From NCBI GenBank assembly GCA_944371325.1, contig CALVXO010000003.1, forward strand, positions 30,097 through 94,096: a stretch of DNA of 64,000 nucleotides, written 5' to 3'. Source of the stretch: an uncultured Bacilli bacterium (lineage in GTDB: Bacteria; Bacillota_I; Bacilli_A; RF39; UBA660). This document shows, in pieces, positions 23,687-32,875 of this stretch; position 1 is the stretch's first letter; each line of letters opens with the position of its first letter. The position numbers and the translations under genes are program-made. A model generated the notes under the pieces. It saw nothing but the letters and a program-made list of their open reading frames with translations, was not told where the DNA came from and did not search any database.

Positions 23687-23947
23687 ATCGACACTAACTA
23701 GCGTACATCCAACATTAAACGGATGAATTTTAAATTCAATAACTTTTTTATTCTTAGATAGTACCAATTGGGTAGTATCCTTTAATATTCCACTACCTAT
23801 TCCATGAATAATCACAATAAGTTTGTTCTTCATTTTTATATTATCATTGATAAAATCATTAATTGCTACCCTTGCAGTTTCTCTATCAAATCCATGTAGA
23901 TCTAAGGATGGCAAATTATCAATAAATATTAAATCATTTAAATTCAT
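23675..23947 (-). CDS. Small Smr-domain protein
   Basis: 90 residues, almost only an Smr domain. LDLHG near residue 14, IIHGIGSGIL near 51 and a C-terminal HPFNVGCTLVSVDL. Smr domains bind or nick nucleic acids; in MutS2 they sit at the C-terminus, but free-standing copies exist. The start ATG 23947 overlaps the end of the kinase gene by 14 nt; the longer frame upstream is inside the kinase. Confidence 0.8.
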   Translation of the reverse strand: MNLNDLIFIDNLPSLDLHGFDRETARVAINDFINDNIKMKNKLIVIIHGIGSGILKDTTQLVLSKNKKVIEFKIHPFNVGCTLVSVDLTK

Positions 23948-24821
23948 TATATACTGCTTCCATTTCTTCTTTTGTAGGTATTGAATTTCTAGTTCCAATT
24001 CTACTTACTGATATAGCGCCTGCATAATTAGCTAATTGTAAGGCATATTTTGGATCATATCCGTTGGCTAAATAATATGTTAAAGCACCATGAAATATAT
24101 CGCCTGCACCAGTTGAATCAACAGATTTTAGTTTTATTGACTTAATAATTTCATAATTATATAAACATCCTTTATCTTCTAAAGTTACAACTATTTCGTT
24201 ATTAAATATCTCTTTTAATTTTGAATAAACATTTTTAATTGTATCAAAATCATCATAATCAAATTTTATATTAGTAACTTTTTCTGCAAATTCTTTTGAA
24301 CATGCAACCCATTTTACCATCTTGCATAGTTCAATAACTTCATTTGTATCTCTTCCTGCATCGATAATAGATAATGCATCAGGATATTTAGATAATATAT
24401 ATTTACTCATTTCATATTCTTGACCATCAATTAATATAACATCTGGAGTAAAATCTAATTCGAATTTATTCATTTCAACTTTTTTTGGCTTATAAGCAAA
24501 AGTTGTTCTTGAGCCATTTTGTTTATTTGCTAAAACAAAACTTGATGTTGTACTATGATTATCTCTTAACTCTAAATATTTTGTATTAACATTAACATTT
24601 TCAAATTCTTCTTTTATTTTATGGCCATAAAAATCATTTCCAACTATTCCTGCAAAATAAACATCACTTCCCCAACTACCTAATAAATAAGCAGCCGTAC
24701 TAGCAGGTCCGCCACCACATTCAATTCTCTCTTGAACTCTATTTTTAGTATTTTCTACTGGATATTCATCCAATGGTAAAGTTATATCATAAGTAGCATG
24801 TCCTAAACATAATATTTTCAT
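23934..24821 (-). CDS. PfkB family carbohydrate kinase
   Basis: 295 residues. PfkB signatures: the glycine-rich GGGPASTAAYLLGSWGSDV near residue 36 and the catalytic DSTGAGDIFHGAL near residue 240. It phosphorylates a sugar or nucleoside; the substrate cannot be told. Followed by smr with overlapping frames. The stop is TGA, which supports the standard code. Confidence 0.88.
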   Translation of the reverse strand: MKILCLGHATYDITLPLDEYPVENTKNRVQERIECGGGPASTAAYLLGSWGSDVYFAGIVGNDFYGHKIKEEFENVNVNTKYLELRDNHSTTSSFVLANKQNGSRTTFAYKPKKVEMNKFELDFTPDVILIDGQEYEMSKYILSKYPDALSIIDAGRDTNEVIELCKMVKWVACSKEFAEKVTNIKFDYDDFDTIKNVYSKLKEIFNNEIVVTLEDKGCLYNYEIIKSIKLKSVDSTGAGDIFHGALTYYLANGYDPKYALQLANYAGAISVSRIGTRNSIPTKEEMEAVYNEFK

Positions 24822-24833
24822 TTTATCACATAT

Positions 24834-24898
24834 AATCTAATTAATTTAGATTCCTTTCTTTCTGTAAATATTTTATCATTTTTAGGACTACTATTCAA
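24834..24898 (-). promoter_or_regulatory. Promoter and leader palindrome of the pfkB operon
   Basis: TTGAAT (24893-24898), 17 bp, TAAAAT (24870-24875) with TG at the extended position. The leader has GAAAGGA and then AATCTAA-ATTAA-TTAGATT (24834-24852), a perfect 7+7 palindrome just before the start region. The gene at 24942-25343 has a similar arrangement. Confidence 0.6.
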
Positions 24899-24916
24899 TA
24901 TTTGATTTTAAATAAA

Positions 24917-24943
24917 ATAAAAAAGTAGACAAAACTACTTTTT
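24917..24943 (-). terminator. Terminator of the 133-residue gene
   Basis: AAAAAGTAG (24920-24928) / CTACTTTTT (24935-24943), loop ACAAAA. It touches the stop codon. Confidence 0.75.
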
Positions 24944-25343
24944 ACATTTTAAATAATTTAGTAAAACTTTCAGTATTATTTTCCTTATCAAAATAAATTC
25001 CTTTTTGTGATGCTGAATTACGAGAAATTCTTCCTTCATCAATAAAACTCATCAAATCAATATTATCGTATTCTGAAACTTTATAAGCAAAAAGTTTAAA
25101 TGGTATATTAAATTTATCAGATAATTCAATAAATGCCATTAATCCTTTTTCTTTTAATAAATTTAACAACTCAATATCATTAGGTAATAGTAAGGTTGTA
25201 ATAAATAAATTTTTTTCACTTTCTTCAATTGGAAATTCTGCAATAAACTTTATTTTTTCTTCATCTGATAATGATTTAAAGTATTCTACAGAGTTATAAG
25301 CTGAATTTTTTACTAAGCAATATCTTGTTATATAATTTTCCAT
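24942..25343 (-). CDS. Hypothetical protein, 133 aa
   Basis: Soluble, helical. The segment EEKIKFIAEFPIEESEKNLFITTLLLPNDIELLNLLKEKG and a following DKFNIPFKLFAYKVSEY look like paired helices; the latter slightly recalls the end of ImmA/IrrE-type peptidases, but no HEXXH is present. The start ATG 25343 has only a weak Shine-Dalgarno (GTGAG) right after a 16-bp palindrome. It has its own promoter and terminator. Not recognised. Confidence 0.55.
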   Translation of the reverse strand: MENYITRYCLVKNSAYNSVEYFKSLSDEEKIKFIAEFPIEESEKNLFITTLLLPNDIELLNLLKEKGLMAFIELSDKFNIPFKLFAYKVSEYDNIDLMSFIDEGRISRNSASQKGIYFDKENNTESFTKLFKM

Positions 25344-25354
25344 AGTTTACTCAC

Positions 25355-25468
25355 ATCAATTTAAATTGATTCCTTTCTATTTAATAATATACATGTTACA
25401 AAATTTATTACATTAAAACAAATTTGAAAACATATTGAACATTATATCACAAATAAAAATAAAATCAA
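25355..25468 (-). promoter_or_regulatory. Promoter, leader and palindrome of the 133-residue gene
   Basis: TTGATT (25463-25468), 16 bp, TATAAT (25441-25446) with TG. The leader of about 90 nt ends in GAAAGGA and the perfect palindrome ATCAATTTAAATTGAT (25355-25370), as in the pfkB leader. Confidence 0.5.
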
Positions 25469-25520
25469 ATTTTATTAATGAAATATCTTTAATTCATAAA
25501 CACACATACTATTTTCTCAT

Positions 25521-25546
25521 AAAAAAGATTATCACAACAGATAATC
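25521..25546 (-). terminator. Terminator of the EVE-like gene
   Basis: On the - strand, GATTATC-TGTTGT-GATAATC followed by TTTTTT (25521-25526). Confidence 0.75.
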
Positions 25547-25573
25547 AAATTTGTTTAGTTATTTAACATTAAA

Positions 25574-25972
25574 CTAATATTTAAATATTTCTAAAGATAT
25601 AACTTTTTCTAATTTTTTTAACTCATCTGGTTGTAACTTATGAACAGTCCTATACTGATTAAATAATTTATTTTCTTTACTCAAAATTAATGGCTTTTCA
25701 TAATCAATATATTTTATTTTTACATCAACAGTATTTTTGTTGTTGCAATATTCCGAAGGACTATTTCTTAAAATATAAGGTTCCTTTACAATCACACCCC
25801 AGGAATATATTCCTGATTCTTTATTTCTACATTGTTTTCCAACATGTAATAATACTATATCATTTAATTTCATTTCTTTAGTAGCCAACATATGTTCAAC
25901 ATGATTTATATTTTTTACATTATTAAACATATTCCATTGCTTTAAATTAACAGGCTCAAAAAAATAATTCAT
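25574..25972 (-). CDS. EVE/PUA-like domain protein
   Basis: 132 residues. The pattern W-x-F...KLNDIVLLHVG...SGIYSWGVIVKEPYIL, then VDVKIKYIDYEKPLIL and EKVISLEI resembles the EVE domain, a PUA-related fold that in other proteins reads modified bases in DNA or RNA. ATG 25972 is chosen; the longest frame starts at a GTG inside the Shine-Dalgarno (AGGAGTG). Monocistronic. No nuclease domain is fused. The fold call is by pattern only. Confidence 0.5.
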   Translation of the reverse strand: MNYFFEPVNLKQWNMFNNVKNINHVEHMLATKEMKLNDIVLLHVGKQCRNKESGIYSWGVIVKEPYILRNSPSEYCNNKNTVDVKIKYIDYEKPLILSKENKLFNQYRTVHKLQPDELKKLEKVISLEIFKY

Positions 25973-26091
25973 AATTTCCACTCCTAATCACAAAAAAATA
26001 AACACTTTTTAATTTTATAACATTTTTTTATATTAATAGCCTATTTTCACTTAAATTAGACACCATTAATGTTTACTTATCTAATAATATA

Positions 26092-26100
26092 ATTATAGCA
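26092..26100 (-). promoter_or_regulatory. Extended -10 promoter of the EVE-like gene
   Basis: TGCTATAAT on the - strand, giving a leader of about 115 nt. A second, weaker TATAAA candidate lies nearer the gene. Confidence 0.4.
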
Positions 26101-26102
26101 CA

Positions 26103-26130
26103 AAAAAAGACTAAATCTTATAATTTAGCC
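26103..26130 (-). terminator. Terminator of ppdK
   Basis: GGCTAAAT/ATTTAGTC stem with one G-U pair on the - strand, followed by seven T's. Confidence 0.75.
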
Positions 26131-28752
26131 TTAATTTTCTTTTACAACTGCTTGAGCAGCAGCAAGTCTAGCAATTGGTACTCTAAATGGAGAACAAGAT
26201 ACATAATTTAAACCAACTTTATGGCAGAATTCAACACTTGATGGTTCCCCACCATGTTCACCACATATACCTAAAGTTATATCAGGTCTAGTTGATTTAC
26301 CTTTGCGAGCAGCCATTTCAACTAATTGTCCAACACCAGTTTGATCTAATTTAGCAAATGGATCACTTTCAAATATTTTTTTATCATAGTAATCGTTTAA
26401 GAATTTACCAGCATCATCTCTTGAGAATCCATAAGTCATTTGTGTTAAGTCGTTAGTACCAAAACTGAAGAATTCAGCTTGTTTAGCAATTTCGTCAGCT
26501 GTTAAAGCAGCTCTTGGAATTTCAATCATTGTACCGATTTCATACTTCATTTTAATATTATTTTCTTTTAATATTTTATCAGCAGTTTCAACTACTATTT
26601 TTTTAACATATTCTAATTCTTTTACATCACCAACTAATGGTATCATAATTTCAGGAGTTACATTCATTCCTTTTTTATTTACATTAATTGCAGCTTCAAT
26701 AACAGCTCTTGTTTGCATTCTAGCAATTTCAGGATAAGTAATTGCTAATCTACATCCACGATGTCCCATCATTGGGTTAAATTCTTTTAAAGCATCAATT
26801 CTATTTTGAATAATTTCTAAACTTATATTTAAGCTTTTAGCTAATGGTTCCATTTCTTCTTTAGTATGAGGTAAGAATTCATGTAATGGTGGATCTAGAT
26901 ATCTAATAACAACTGGATCTCCTTCCATTGCTTCAAATAATTTTTCAAAGTCTCCTCTTTGATAAGGTAAAATTTTATCTAAAGCTTCTTCTCTTTGTTC
27001 TAAAGTATCTGCTAATATCATTCTTCTAAAGTTAAAGATTCTATCAGTCTCAAAGAACATGTGTTCAGTACGACATAATCCAATACCTTCAGCACCGAAT
27101 TTTCTTGCTTGAATAGCATCTTTTGGTGTATCAGCATTAGCTCTAACTTTTAATCTTCTAGTTTCATCGGCCCATTTCATAAATGTTTCAAAGTCACCAC
27201 TGATACTAGCTTCTACTGTTTTAACATTTTCACCATAGACATTACCAGTAGATCCATCGATTGATAAATAATCTCCTTCTTTAAATACTAAACCATCTTT
27301 AGTTTTTAAAGTTTTCTTTTCTTCATCAATGATTAATTCACCGCAACCAGATACACAGCATCTACCCATACCACGAGCAACAACAGCGGCATGTGATGTC
27401 ATTCCACCTCTAATAGTTAAAATACCATTTGCATCATTCATACCTTGAATATCTTCAGGTGAAGTTTCTAATCTTACTAATAAAGTTTCTTCTCCTCTTT
27501 TTTTAGCTTCACTTACATCACTAGCAGTAAAATAAATTTTACCAGCACCTGCACCAGGTGAAGCCGCTAATCCTTTAGCAATAACTTTAGCTTTCTTTAA
27601 TGCTTCAGTATCAAACATTGGATGTAATAATTGATCTAATTGTTTAGGCTCAACTTTAAGTAAAGCTTCTTTAGGAGTAATCATACCTTCATTTACTAAA
27701 TCAACAGCAACTTTTAAAGCAGCTTGAGCAGTTCTTTTACCATTTCTAGTTTGTAACATAAATAGTTTACCATTTTCAATAGTAAATTCCATATCTTGCA
27801 TATCTTTATAATGATTTTCTAATGTTTTAGCTATTTCACTAAATTGTTTATAAACATCAGGCATAACATCTTTTAAAGTTGAAATAGGTTGTGGTGTTCT
27901 AATACCAGCAACAACATCTTCTCCTTGTGCATTAATTAAATATTCACCATATAGTTTATTTTCTCCTGTTGCAGGGTTTCTTGTAAATGCAACACCAGTA
28001 CCTGATTTATCGCCACTATTACCATAAACCATTTCTTGAACATTAACAGCAGTTCCCCAACTACCTGGAATATCATTCATTCTTCTATAAATGATAGCTC
28101 TTTCGTTATTCCATGATCTAAACACAGCCGTAACTGCTTCAATTAATTGAACTTTAGGATCTTGTGGGAATTCTTCACCAGCTAATTTTTTATAAATATC
28201 TTTAAATTTTTTAGTTATTTCTTTCATATCATCAGCGTTTAAATCTGTATCATATGTAACACCTTTTTTTTCTTTAAATTCATCTAAAACTCTTTCAAAA
28301 CTAGATTTTGGATATCCTTTTACAACATCTGCAAACATTTGAATGAATCTTCTATATGAATCATAAACGAATCTAGGATTATTTATTTTTTCACTAAAGT
28401 TTTTAGCTACTTCATCATTTAATCCTAAATTAAGTACAGTATCCATCATACCAGGCATACTAGCTCTAGCGCCACTTCTTACTGATACTAATAATGGATT
28501 ATTTAAATCTCCCATTTTTTTACCTGAAGTTTTTTCTAAGTTAGCTAATTTAGTCATAATTTGTTCAATAACTTCATCAGCTATCTTTTCACCATCATCA
28601 TAATATTTATTACAAGCTTCAGTTGTAACTGTAAATCCATCAGGAACAGGTAGTCCAATACTTTTCATTTCTGCTAAATTGGCACCTTTACCACCTAATA
28701 GATTTCTCATATCTTTGTTTCCTTCATTAAAAGAATAAACATATTGTGTCAT
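26131..28752 (-). CDS. ppdK: Pyruvate, phosphate dikinase
   Basis: 873 residues, full length. An N-terminal ATP-grasp domain (KDMRNLLGGKGANLAEM, SVRSGARASMPGMMDTVLNLG), the swivelling phosphohistidine domain (GGMTSHAAVVARGMGRCCVSG, catalytic His) and a TIM-barrel PEP domain ending SFGTNDLTQMTYGFSRDD and GICGEHGGEPSSVEFC. It interconverts pyruvate + ATP + Pi and PEP + AMP + PPi, a PPi-saving glycolytic step in fermentative bacteria. ATG 28752 has GAGGAGGG. Single gene. Confidence 0.97.
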   Translation of the reverse strand: MTQYVYSFNEGNKDMRNLLGGKGANLAEMKSIGLPVPDGFTVTTEACNKYYDDGEKIADEVIEQIMTKLANLEKTSGKKMGDLNNPLLVSVRSGARASMPGMMDTVLNLGLNDEVAKNFSEKINNPRFVYDSYRRFIQMFADVVKGYPKSSFERVLDEFKEKKGVTYDTDLNADDMKEITKKFKDIYKKLAGEEFPQDPKVQLIEAVTAVFRSWNNERAIIYRRMNDIPGSWGTAVNVQEMVYGNSGDKSGTGVAFTRNPATGENKLYGEYLINAQGEDVVAGIRTPQPISTLKDVMPDVYKQFSEIAKTLENHYKDMQDMEFTIENGKLFMLQTRNGKRTAQAALKVAVDLVNEGMITPKEALLKVEPKQLDQLLHPMFDTEALKKAKVIAKGLAASPGAGAGKIYFTASDVSEAKKRGEETLLVRLETSPEDIQGMNDANGILTIRGGMTSHAAVVARGMGRCCVSGCGELIIDEEKKTLKTKDGLVFKEGDYLSIDGSTGNVYGENVKTVEASISGDFETFMKWADETRRLKVRANADTPKDAIQARKFGAEGIGLCRTEHMFFETDRIFNFRRMILADTLEQREEALDKILPYQRGDFEKLFEAMEGDPVVIRYLDPPLHEFLPHTKEEMEPLAKSLNISLEIIQNRIDALKEFNPMMGHRGCRLAITYPEIARMQTRAVIEAAINVNKKGMNVTPEIMIPLVGDVKELEYVKKIVVETADKILKENNIKMKYEIGTMIEIPRAALTADEIAKQAEFFSFGTNDLTQMTYGFSRDDAGKFLNDYYDKKIFESDPFAKLDQTGVGQLVEMAARKGKSTRPDITLGICGEHGGEPSSVEFCHKVGLNYVSCSPFRVPIARLAAAQAVVKEN

Positions 28753-28786
28753 ATATCTTGCCCTCCTCATTATCTAACACAATTAA

Positions 28787-28795
28787 ATTATAACA
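28787..28795 (-). promoter_or_regulatory. Extended -10 promoter of ppdK
   Basis: TGTTATAAT on the - strand, about 35 bp before the start codon. Confidence 0.5.
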
Positions 28796-28805
28796 TATAT
28801 ATATT

Positions 28806-28833
28806 AAAAAAAGAATAAAAACTTATTCTTTTT
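28806..28833 (-). terminator. Terminator of the DUF2207/tdk/xer operon
   Basis: AAAAAGAATAA/TTATTCTTTTT stem with a short loop. Seven T's follow on the - strand. Confidence 0.75.
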
Positions 28834-28842
28834 ACATAATTT

Positions 28843-30483
28843 TTAACGGCTTCCACCGCCTCCACCACCGAAGGAACCTCCTCCTCCGCCACCTGCTGAG
28901 AATCCGCCGCCACCAGATGAATAAGACTGAGCTCTACTTCTAGCAGTATTAGCAGCTGATACTGATCTTGTTGAAATAGTATTTAAGAATATAATAGTGT
29001 CAAAATCAACATTATCTAAATTTTCAATATATTCAGGATATAGCTTTTTAAATTGTTTTGCCACTTTATCTGCCATACCAAATATGTAAGCAAACATTAA
29101 ATATTCATCCCATAATTTAACTTCAATTGCTTCTTTTGTATCGATAGAAGAAAATTCTTCTAAAAATAATTTTAACCCATATAATTTTTTAGAATCTTCA
29201 TATAAAATATCATCCATAACATTTTTATATTTACATTCTTTACGATTAGTTCTTTTATAAATATGACCTTGTTTTTTTAATTCTCTAATTTTATTATTTT
29301 TAATTCGATCAAATAAATTTAAATACTTACTATAATTTTTTTTAGCCCATTTTTCTAATTCTTTTGACTCTAGTATTCCATCAATACTTGCTTTATACAT
29401 CATATCATATAGTTCTTGTTCTTCTTTTATATCTAATTTAACATCTTTATTAAGAACTATTTTAGTAGATTTTTCTTTTAATATTTGGACTTTATCTTCT
29501 TTAATCCATTTAAGCAATATTGCACCTAATATACTAGCCGAAGATTTTAACCATTTATTTAAACTAGCTAATGCATTAGCATAATATATATCTTTATTAC
29601 AAGGAATATCTCTAAATAAAGGAGTGTTTTTTTTAGTTATTTTTTTATTATCTTTATATCCATATAAAGAATTACGCGCTATTATAAAAATGATAATAAA
29701 AGGAATAAAATACATTAAAAAGTTTAAAATTCCGAAAATAAAATTTATTATATTTGAAGAATTATTTGAATAATCATAATCATAAGAACCTTGTTCTGCT
29801 TTATTATATACTTCATCAAATGTATCGTATTTAGTAGTATTAGTAGTATTAAATGTGTTTAATGGGAATTTTGCTAATAAAACAGCATAATTTCCATCCA
29901 TATTTCCTTCATTAGACATATATATCTTACCATCATAAACATAGGCATACCCTTTATATCCATAACCCCATACATCTAAAGTATCAGGGAAATCATAAAA
30001 ACTAGATATTTCTAGTGTAAAATTATCAAAATTAACATTAGATAATTTATCAATAAAATTATAATATATTACTTGAGCATCATCAGTATTAAATATAAAA
30101 TTACTTAATCTATATTCTAATTTAAAGGTATGATTTTTATAATCATATTTACCAAAACATAATTCTAAGCCATCATAAGTTTTATTGATACCATAATATC
30201 CTTTTTTTTCATTTAGAGATTCATCAACATCCCAATTTTTATATGTTAGTAAATCACCATCCATATATACTTTGAAATTAGATAATTCCATATTACCCAT
30301 ATTGTTTAAAACTTTGTACCATTCAGTTCCGTCAGTTCCTTTAACATTCCATATTTCTTCTATATTAGCGTTACCATTTTCATCTAAATATACTTTTATA
30401 TCTATACTATAGATGTTGTTTTTAGCAGAAACAACACTAATACTAAATAGAAATGTAACAATCAAAAATATAATTTTTTTCAT
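28843..30483 (-). CDS. DUF2207 family membrane protein
   Basis: 546 residues. Signal peptide (about 1-20), an extracytoplasmic beta-rich DUF2207 domain (about 22-225), one or two membrane helices (about 245-270), a cytosolic winged-helix-like region with repeated KxxKxWIKEDKVQI, and a glycine-rich tail (about 520-546) of GGGGG runs. This is the YciQ-like architecture seen in many Firmicutes; function unknown. Last gene of a four-gene operon, 4 nt after tdk. Confidence 0.85.
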   Translation of the reverse strand: MKKIIFLIVTFLFSISVVSAKNNIYSIDIKVYLDENGNANIEEIWNVKGTDGTEWYKVLNNMGNMELSNFKVYMDGDLLTYKNWDVDESLNEKKGYYGINKTYDGLELCFGKYDYKNHTFKLEYRLSNFIFNTDDAQVIYYNFIDKLSNVNFDNFTLEISSFYDFPDTLDVWGYGYKGYAYVYDGKIYMSNEGNMDGNYAVLLAKFPLNTFNTTNTTKYDTFDEVYNKAEQGSYDYDYSNNSSNIINFIFGILNFLMYFIPFIIIFIIARNSLYGYKDNKKITKKNTPLFRDIPCNKDIYYANALASLNKWLKSSASILGAILLKWIKEDKVQILKEKSTKIVLNKDVKLDIKEEQELYDMMYKASIDGILESKELEKWAKKNYSKYLNLFDRIKNNKIRELKKQGHIYKRTNRKECKYKNVMDDILYEDSKKLYGLKLFLEEFSSIDTKEAIEVKLWDEYLMFAYIFGMADKVAKQFKKLYPEYIENLDNVDFDTIIFLNTISTRSVSAANTARSRAQSYSSGGGGFSAGGGGGGSFGGGGGGSR

Positions 30484-30487
30484 TATC

Positions 30488-31090
30488 TCACCTTTTTAAT
30501 ATTTTTTTAAATTCTTTTGAATGTGGTATTAAAACCTTATTTAAAAAACAAGTTTCACATAAAGGATCATAAGATTCATCGGCACCTATTAATACTTGAT
30601 TTCCATCATATACATATTCCCCATTTACTTTTCTTGCATTAAATCTTGCTTTTTTCCCACAATCACAAACAGCTACTAATTCATTTAATGAATCAGCATA
30701 TCTTATTAAAGCTTCACTTCCTTTAAACAAGTTACCTTTAAAATCGACTTTTAAACCATAACAAATAGCAGGAATATCAAAATGCTTAGTTATAATTACT
30801 AATTCATAAACTTGTCTTTCGGTTAAAAATTGTGATTCATCAATTACTAAACAAGTTAAGTTATCATATTTTTTAATATAATCAATTAAACTTTCATCTG
30901 GTTTTAAAACTATATCTACTTCTTTAGATATACCAATTCTTGAAGTAACTGAATCATTTCCTTTAGTATCTATAGAAGGCTTAATCAATAAAGCTTTCAT
31001 TCCTCTTGAATTATATTTGTAAGCTGTTTCAATAACTTCTATTGTTTTTCCAGCACTCATTGCTCCATAATTAAAATATAACTTTGCCAT
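30488..31090 (-). CDS. tdk: Thymidine kinase
   Basis: 200 residues, type II TK. P-loop GAMSAGKT (about 9-16), CLVIDESQFLT (Walker B), LKVDFKGNLFKGS (lasso region), and zinc cysteines CDCGKKA...CETC. It salvages thymidine to dTMP. Strong Shine-Dalgarno AAGGAGG. Between the Xer gene and the DUF2207 gene in one transcript. Confidence 0.95.
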   Translation of the reverse strand: MAKLYFNYGAMSAGKTIEVIETAYKYNSRGMKALLIKPSIDTKGNDSVTSRIGISKEVDIVLKPDESLIDYIKKYDNLTCLVIDESQFLTERQVYELVIITKHFDIPAICYGLKVDFKGNLFKGSEALIRYADSLNELVAVCDCGKKARFNARKVNGEYVYDGNQVLIGADESYDPLCETCFLNKVLIPHSKEFKKILKR

Positions 31091-31092
31091 AA

Positions 31093-31965
31093 CTACCTCC
31101 TTGCCCGTGGATGAGCGTCCAAATACACTTTTCTTAAATGTTCATTAGAAACATGCGTATATATACCAGTAGTAGATATATTTTCATGACCTAATAATTC
31201 TTGAACTATTTTTAAATCAGCACCTTCATTTAATAAATGAGTTGCGAAAGTATGCCTTAATGTATGCGGTGATATATTTAATTTTAAACAACTTTTCTTA
31301 ACTATATCATCGATAATCATTCTAATTGCTCGATCAGTAATTTTATTACCGAATTTATTTAATAATAAGTAATCACTATCTTTATTTAATATTGGTCTAC
31401 TTTTAGTCAAATATTCTTCCAATAAATTACTACATACTTTTCCATATAAAACAAATCTTTCCTTATTCCCTTTACCTAAAATAAGAATACGATTATTACT
31501 AAAATCTATATCATTTAATTTGATATTTACTAATTCACTAACTCTCATACCACACGAATATAAAAGTTCTAAAATGAGTAAATTTCTTAAACCTAAGACA
31601 TCATTTTTATCAGGAATACTAAATAAAATTTCTAAATCATTATAATTAATATAATTAGGTAATTTTTTTTCTACCTTAGGATTACTAATTAATAAACAAG
31701 GATTTTTTTTAATAACTTCTGTTTTAGTTAAATATTTACAAAAACTTTTTAAACTACTTATATGCCTAGCAATACTTTTATTAGTATATTTTTTATTATG
31801 TAAAAATTGTAAATATGATCTAATAAAATTATAATCAATTTTTTTAATACTAATATTTTTACAATAATCTTTAAATTGATTTAAATCTTTTTGATAACTT
31901 AAAATGGTATTATTAGAATATCCTTTATTTTCTAAATATTTATAAAAATCATTTAGTTCTTTCAT
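31093..31965 (-). CDS. XerC/XerD-type tyrosine recombinase
   Basis: 290 residues. An N-terminal SAM-like core-binding domain (FYKYLENKGYSNNTILSYQKDL) and a catalytic domain with SCGMRVSELVNI (first Arg), the LGKGNKERFV lysine strand, HTLRHTFATHLLNEGADLKI (His, Arg), LGHENISTTGIYTHVS (His and nucleophile Tyr). All catalytic residues are present. Size and lack of a neighbouring phage fit a housekeeping chromosome-dimer or accessory Xer enzyme. It overlaps the upstream gene by 17 nt. Confidence 0.9.
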   Translation of the reverse strand: MKELNDFYKYLENKGYSNNTILSYQKDLNQFKDYCKNISIKKIDYNFIRSYLQFLHNKKYTNKSIARHISSLKSFCKYLTKTEVIKKNPCLLISNPKVEKKLPNYINYNDLEILFSIPDKNDVLGLRNLLILELLYSCGMRVSELVNIKLNDIDFSNNRILILGKGNKERFVLYGKVCSNLLEEYLTKSRPILNKDSDYLLLNKFGNKITDRAIRMIIDDIVKKSCLKLNISPHTLRHTFATHLLNEGADLKIVQELLGHENISTTGIYTHVSNEHLRKVYLDAHPRARR

Positions 31966-32743
31966 TTGTACCTAATCCATCTGGCTTTCTATCTATCGAA
32001 ATACCCATTGCATGCATTCTACTTAACTCATCTAAATCAAAAGGTATTTCTTCATCATAATATGAAATACCATCTATATTATAAAAATTAGGTTCATTAT
32101 TATCTTCTAAAGTACGTACAACAGAATCTTTACTTACTTTTGGTTTTGAAGTTTTAGTTTGTTTATATATAGCATCAATAGTTTTTAAATTTCTCTTCTT
32201 TCTTTCAATTTCATAAGCTTTAATCATAATTCTTAAAACATCATAAAAATAATTTTTGTCTCTTTTTAATTCTCTTCTTAAAAAATCTGTTTGACTTACT
32301 ACTTTATAATTAGTATATTTTATTTCTCTACATAAAAAAGGCGAAATCAACTTTCTAAAGCCATGTTGATTATAACCAATTTTTTCTAATTCTAAAAACT
32401 TAATCATAGTACCTTTATCTTTAATTAATTCTTTAAATGCAACTAAATGTTTTTTATACAATACTCTTCTTTCAACATACTCTATAGTCTTATTATTTTC
32501 TTTTACTTCTAAAACAACAATTCTTCCTCTAAATTTTCTACCAGTATTTCTAATAATCGAATTAATATAATTTTTATTTTGTTCTAAAAAAGCATCGATT
32601 TGTTTTTTATAATACTCCCTTATTTGCTCTGAATTCTCAAATTTTTTAGTTGTAAATTCATCTATTTTAACAGCATCATCACGCATCAATGTTAAACTTA
32701 ATTTACACTCATCATCTAATACCAAACTTAATGTTCTTTCCAT
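31949..32743 (-). CDS. Hypothetical protein, first gene of the xer-tdk operon
   Basis: 264 residues; rich in Lys, Arg and Glu, with no membrane segment. The central RKFRGRIVVLEVKENNKTIEY and a helical LRRELKRDKNYFYDVLRIMIKAYEIERKKRN stretch are the most regular parts; the C-terminus is acidic. ATG 32743 follows AGGTGAAT; a GTG at 32752 lies inside that Shine-Dalgarno. No family recognised. Its overlap with the recombinase gene hints at linked expression only. Confidence 0.6.
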   Translation of the reverse strand: MERTLSLVLDDECKLSLTLMRDDAVKIDEFTTKKFENSEQIREYYKKQIDAFLEQNKNYINSIIRNTGRKFRGRIVVLEVKENNKTIEYVERRVLYKKHLVAFKELIKDKGTMIKFLELEKIGYNQHGFRKLISPFLCREIKYTNYKVVSQTDFLRRELKRDKNYFYDVLRIMIKAYEIERKKRNLKTIDAIYKQTKTSKPKVSKDSVVRTLEDNNEPNFYNIDGISYYDEEIPFDLDELSRMHAMGISIDRKPDGLGTNERTK

Positions 32744-32760
32744 ACTATTCACCTACTAAA

Positions 32761-32789
32761 AGTATACAAAAATTAAAAAATATAGTCAA
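32761..32789 (-). promoter_or_regulatory. Promoter of the xer-tdk-DUF2207 operon
   Basis: TTGACT (32784-32789), 17 bp, TATACT (32761-32766) on the - strand. Confidence 0.75.
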
Positions 32790-32841
32790 GAAAATTTTGA
32801 TATTTAAAAATATTATTTAAATAGAAATTACTTTAAAAATA

Positions 32842-32850
32842 TGATATAAT
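32842..32850 (+). promoter_or_regulatory. Extended -10 promoter of the 1120-residue gene
   Basis: TGATATAAT, followed 20 bp later by AGGGGG and ATG 32876. No clear -35. Confidence 0.55.
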
Positions 32851-32875
32851 AATACTTCGTTTAGGGGGAAAAAAT

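Noticed and set aside
31093..31965. Xer recombinase as integrase of a mobile element
   Set aside because: No attachment repeats, excisionase or cargo nearby; the gene lies in an operon with tdk and resembles housekeeping Xer proteins.
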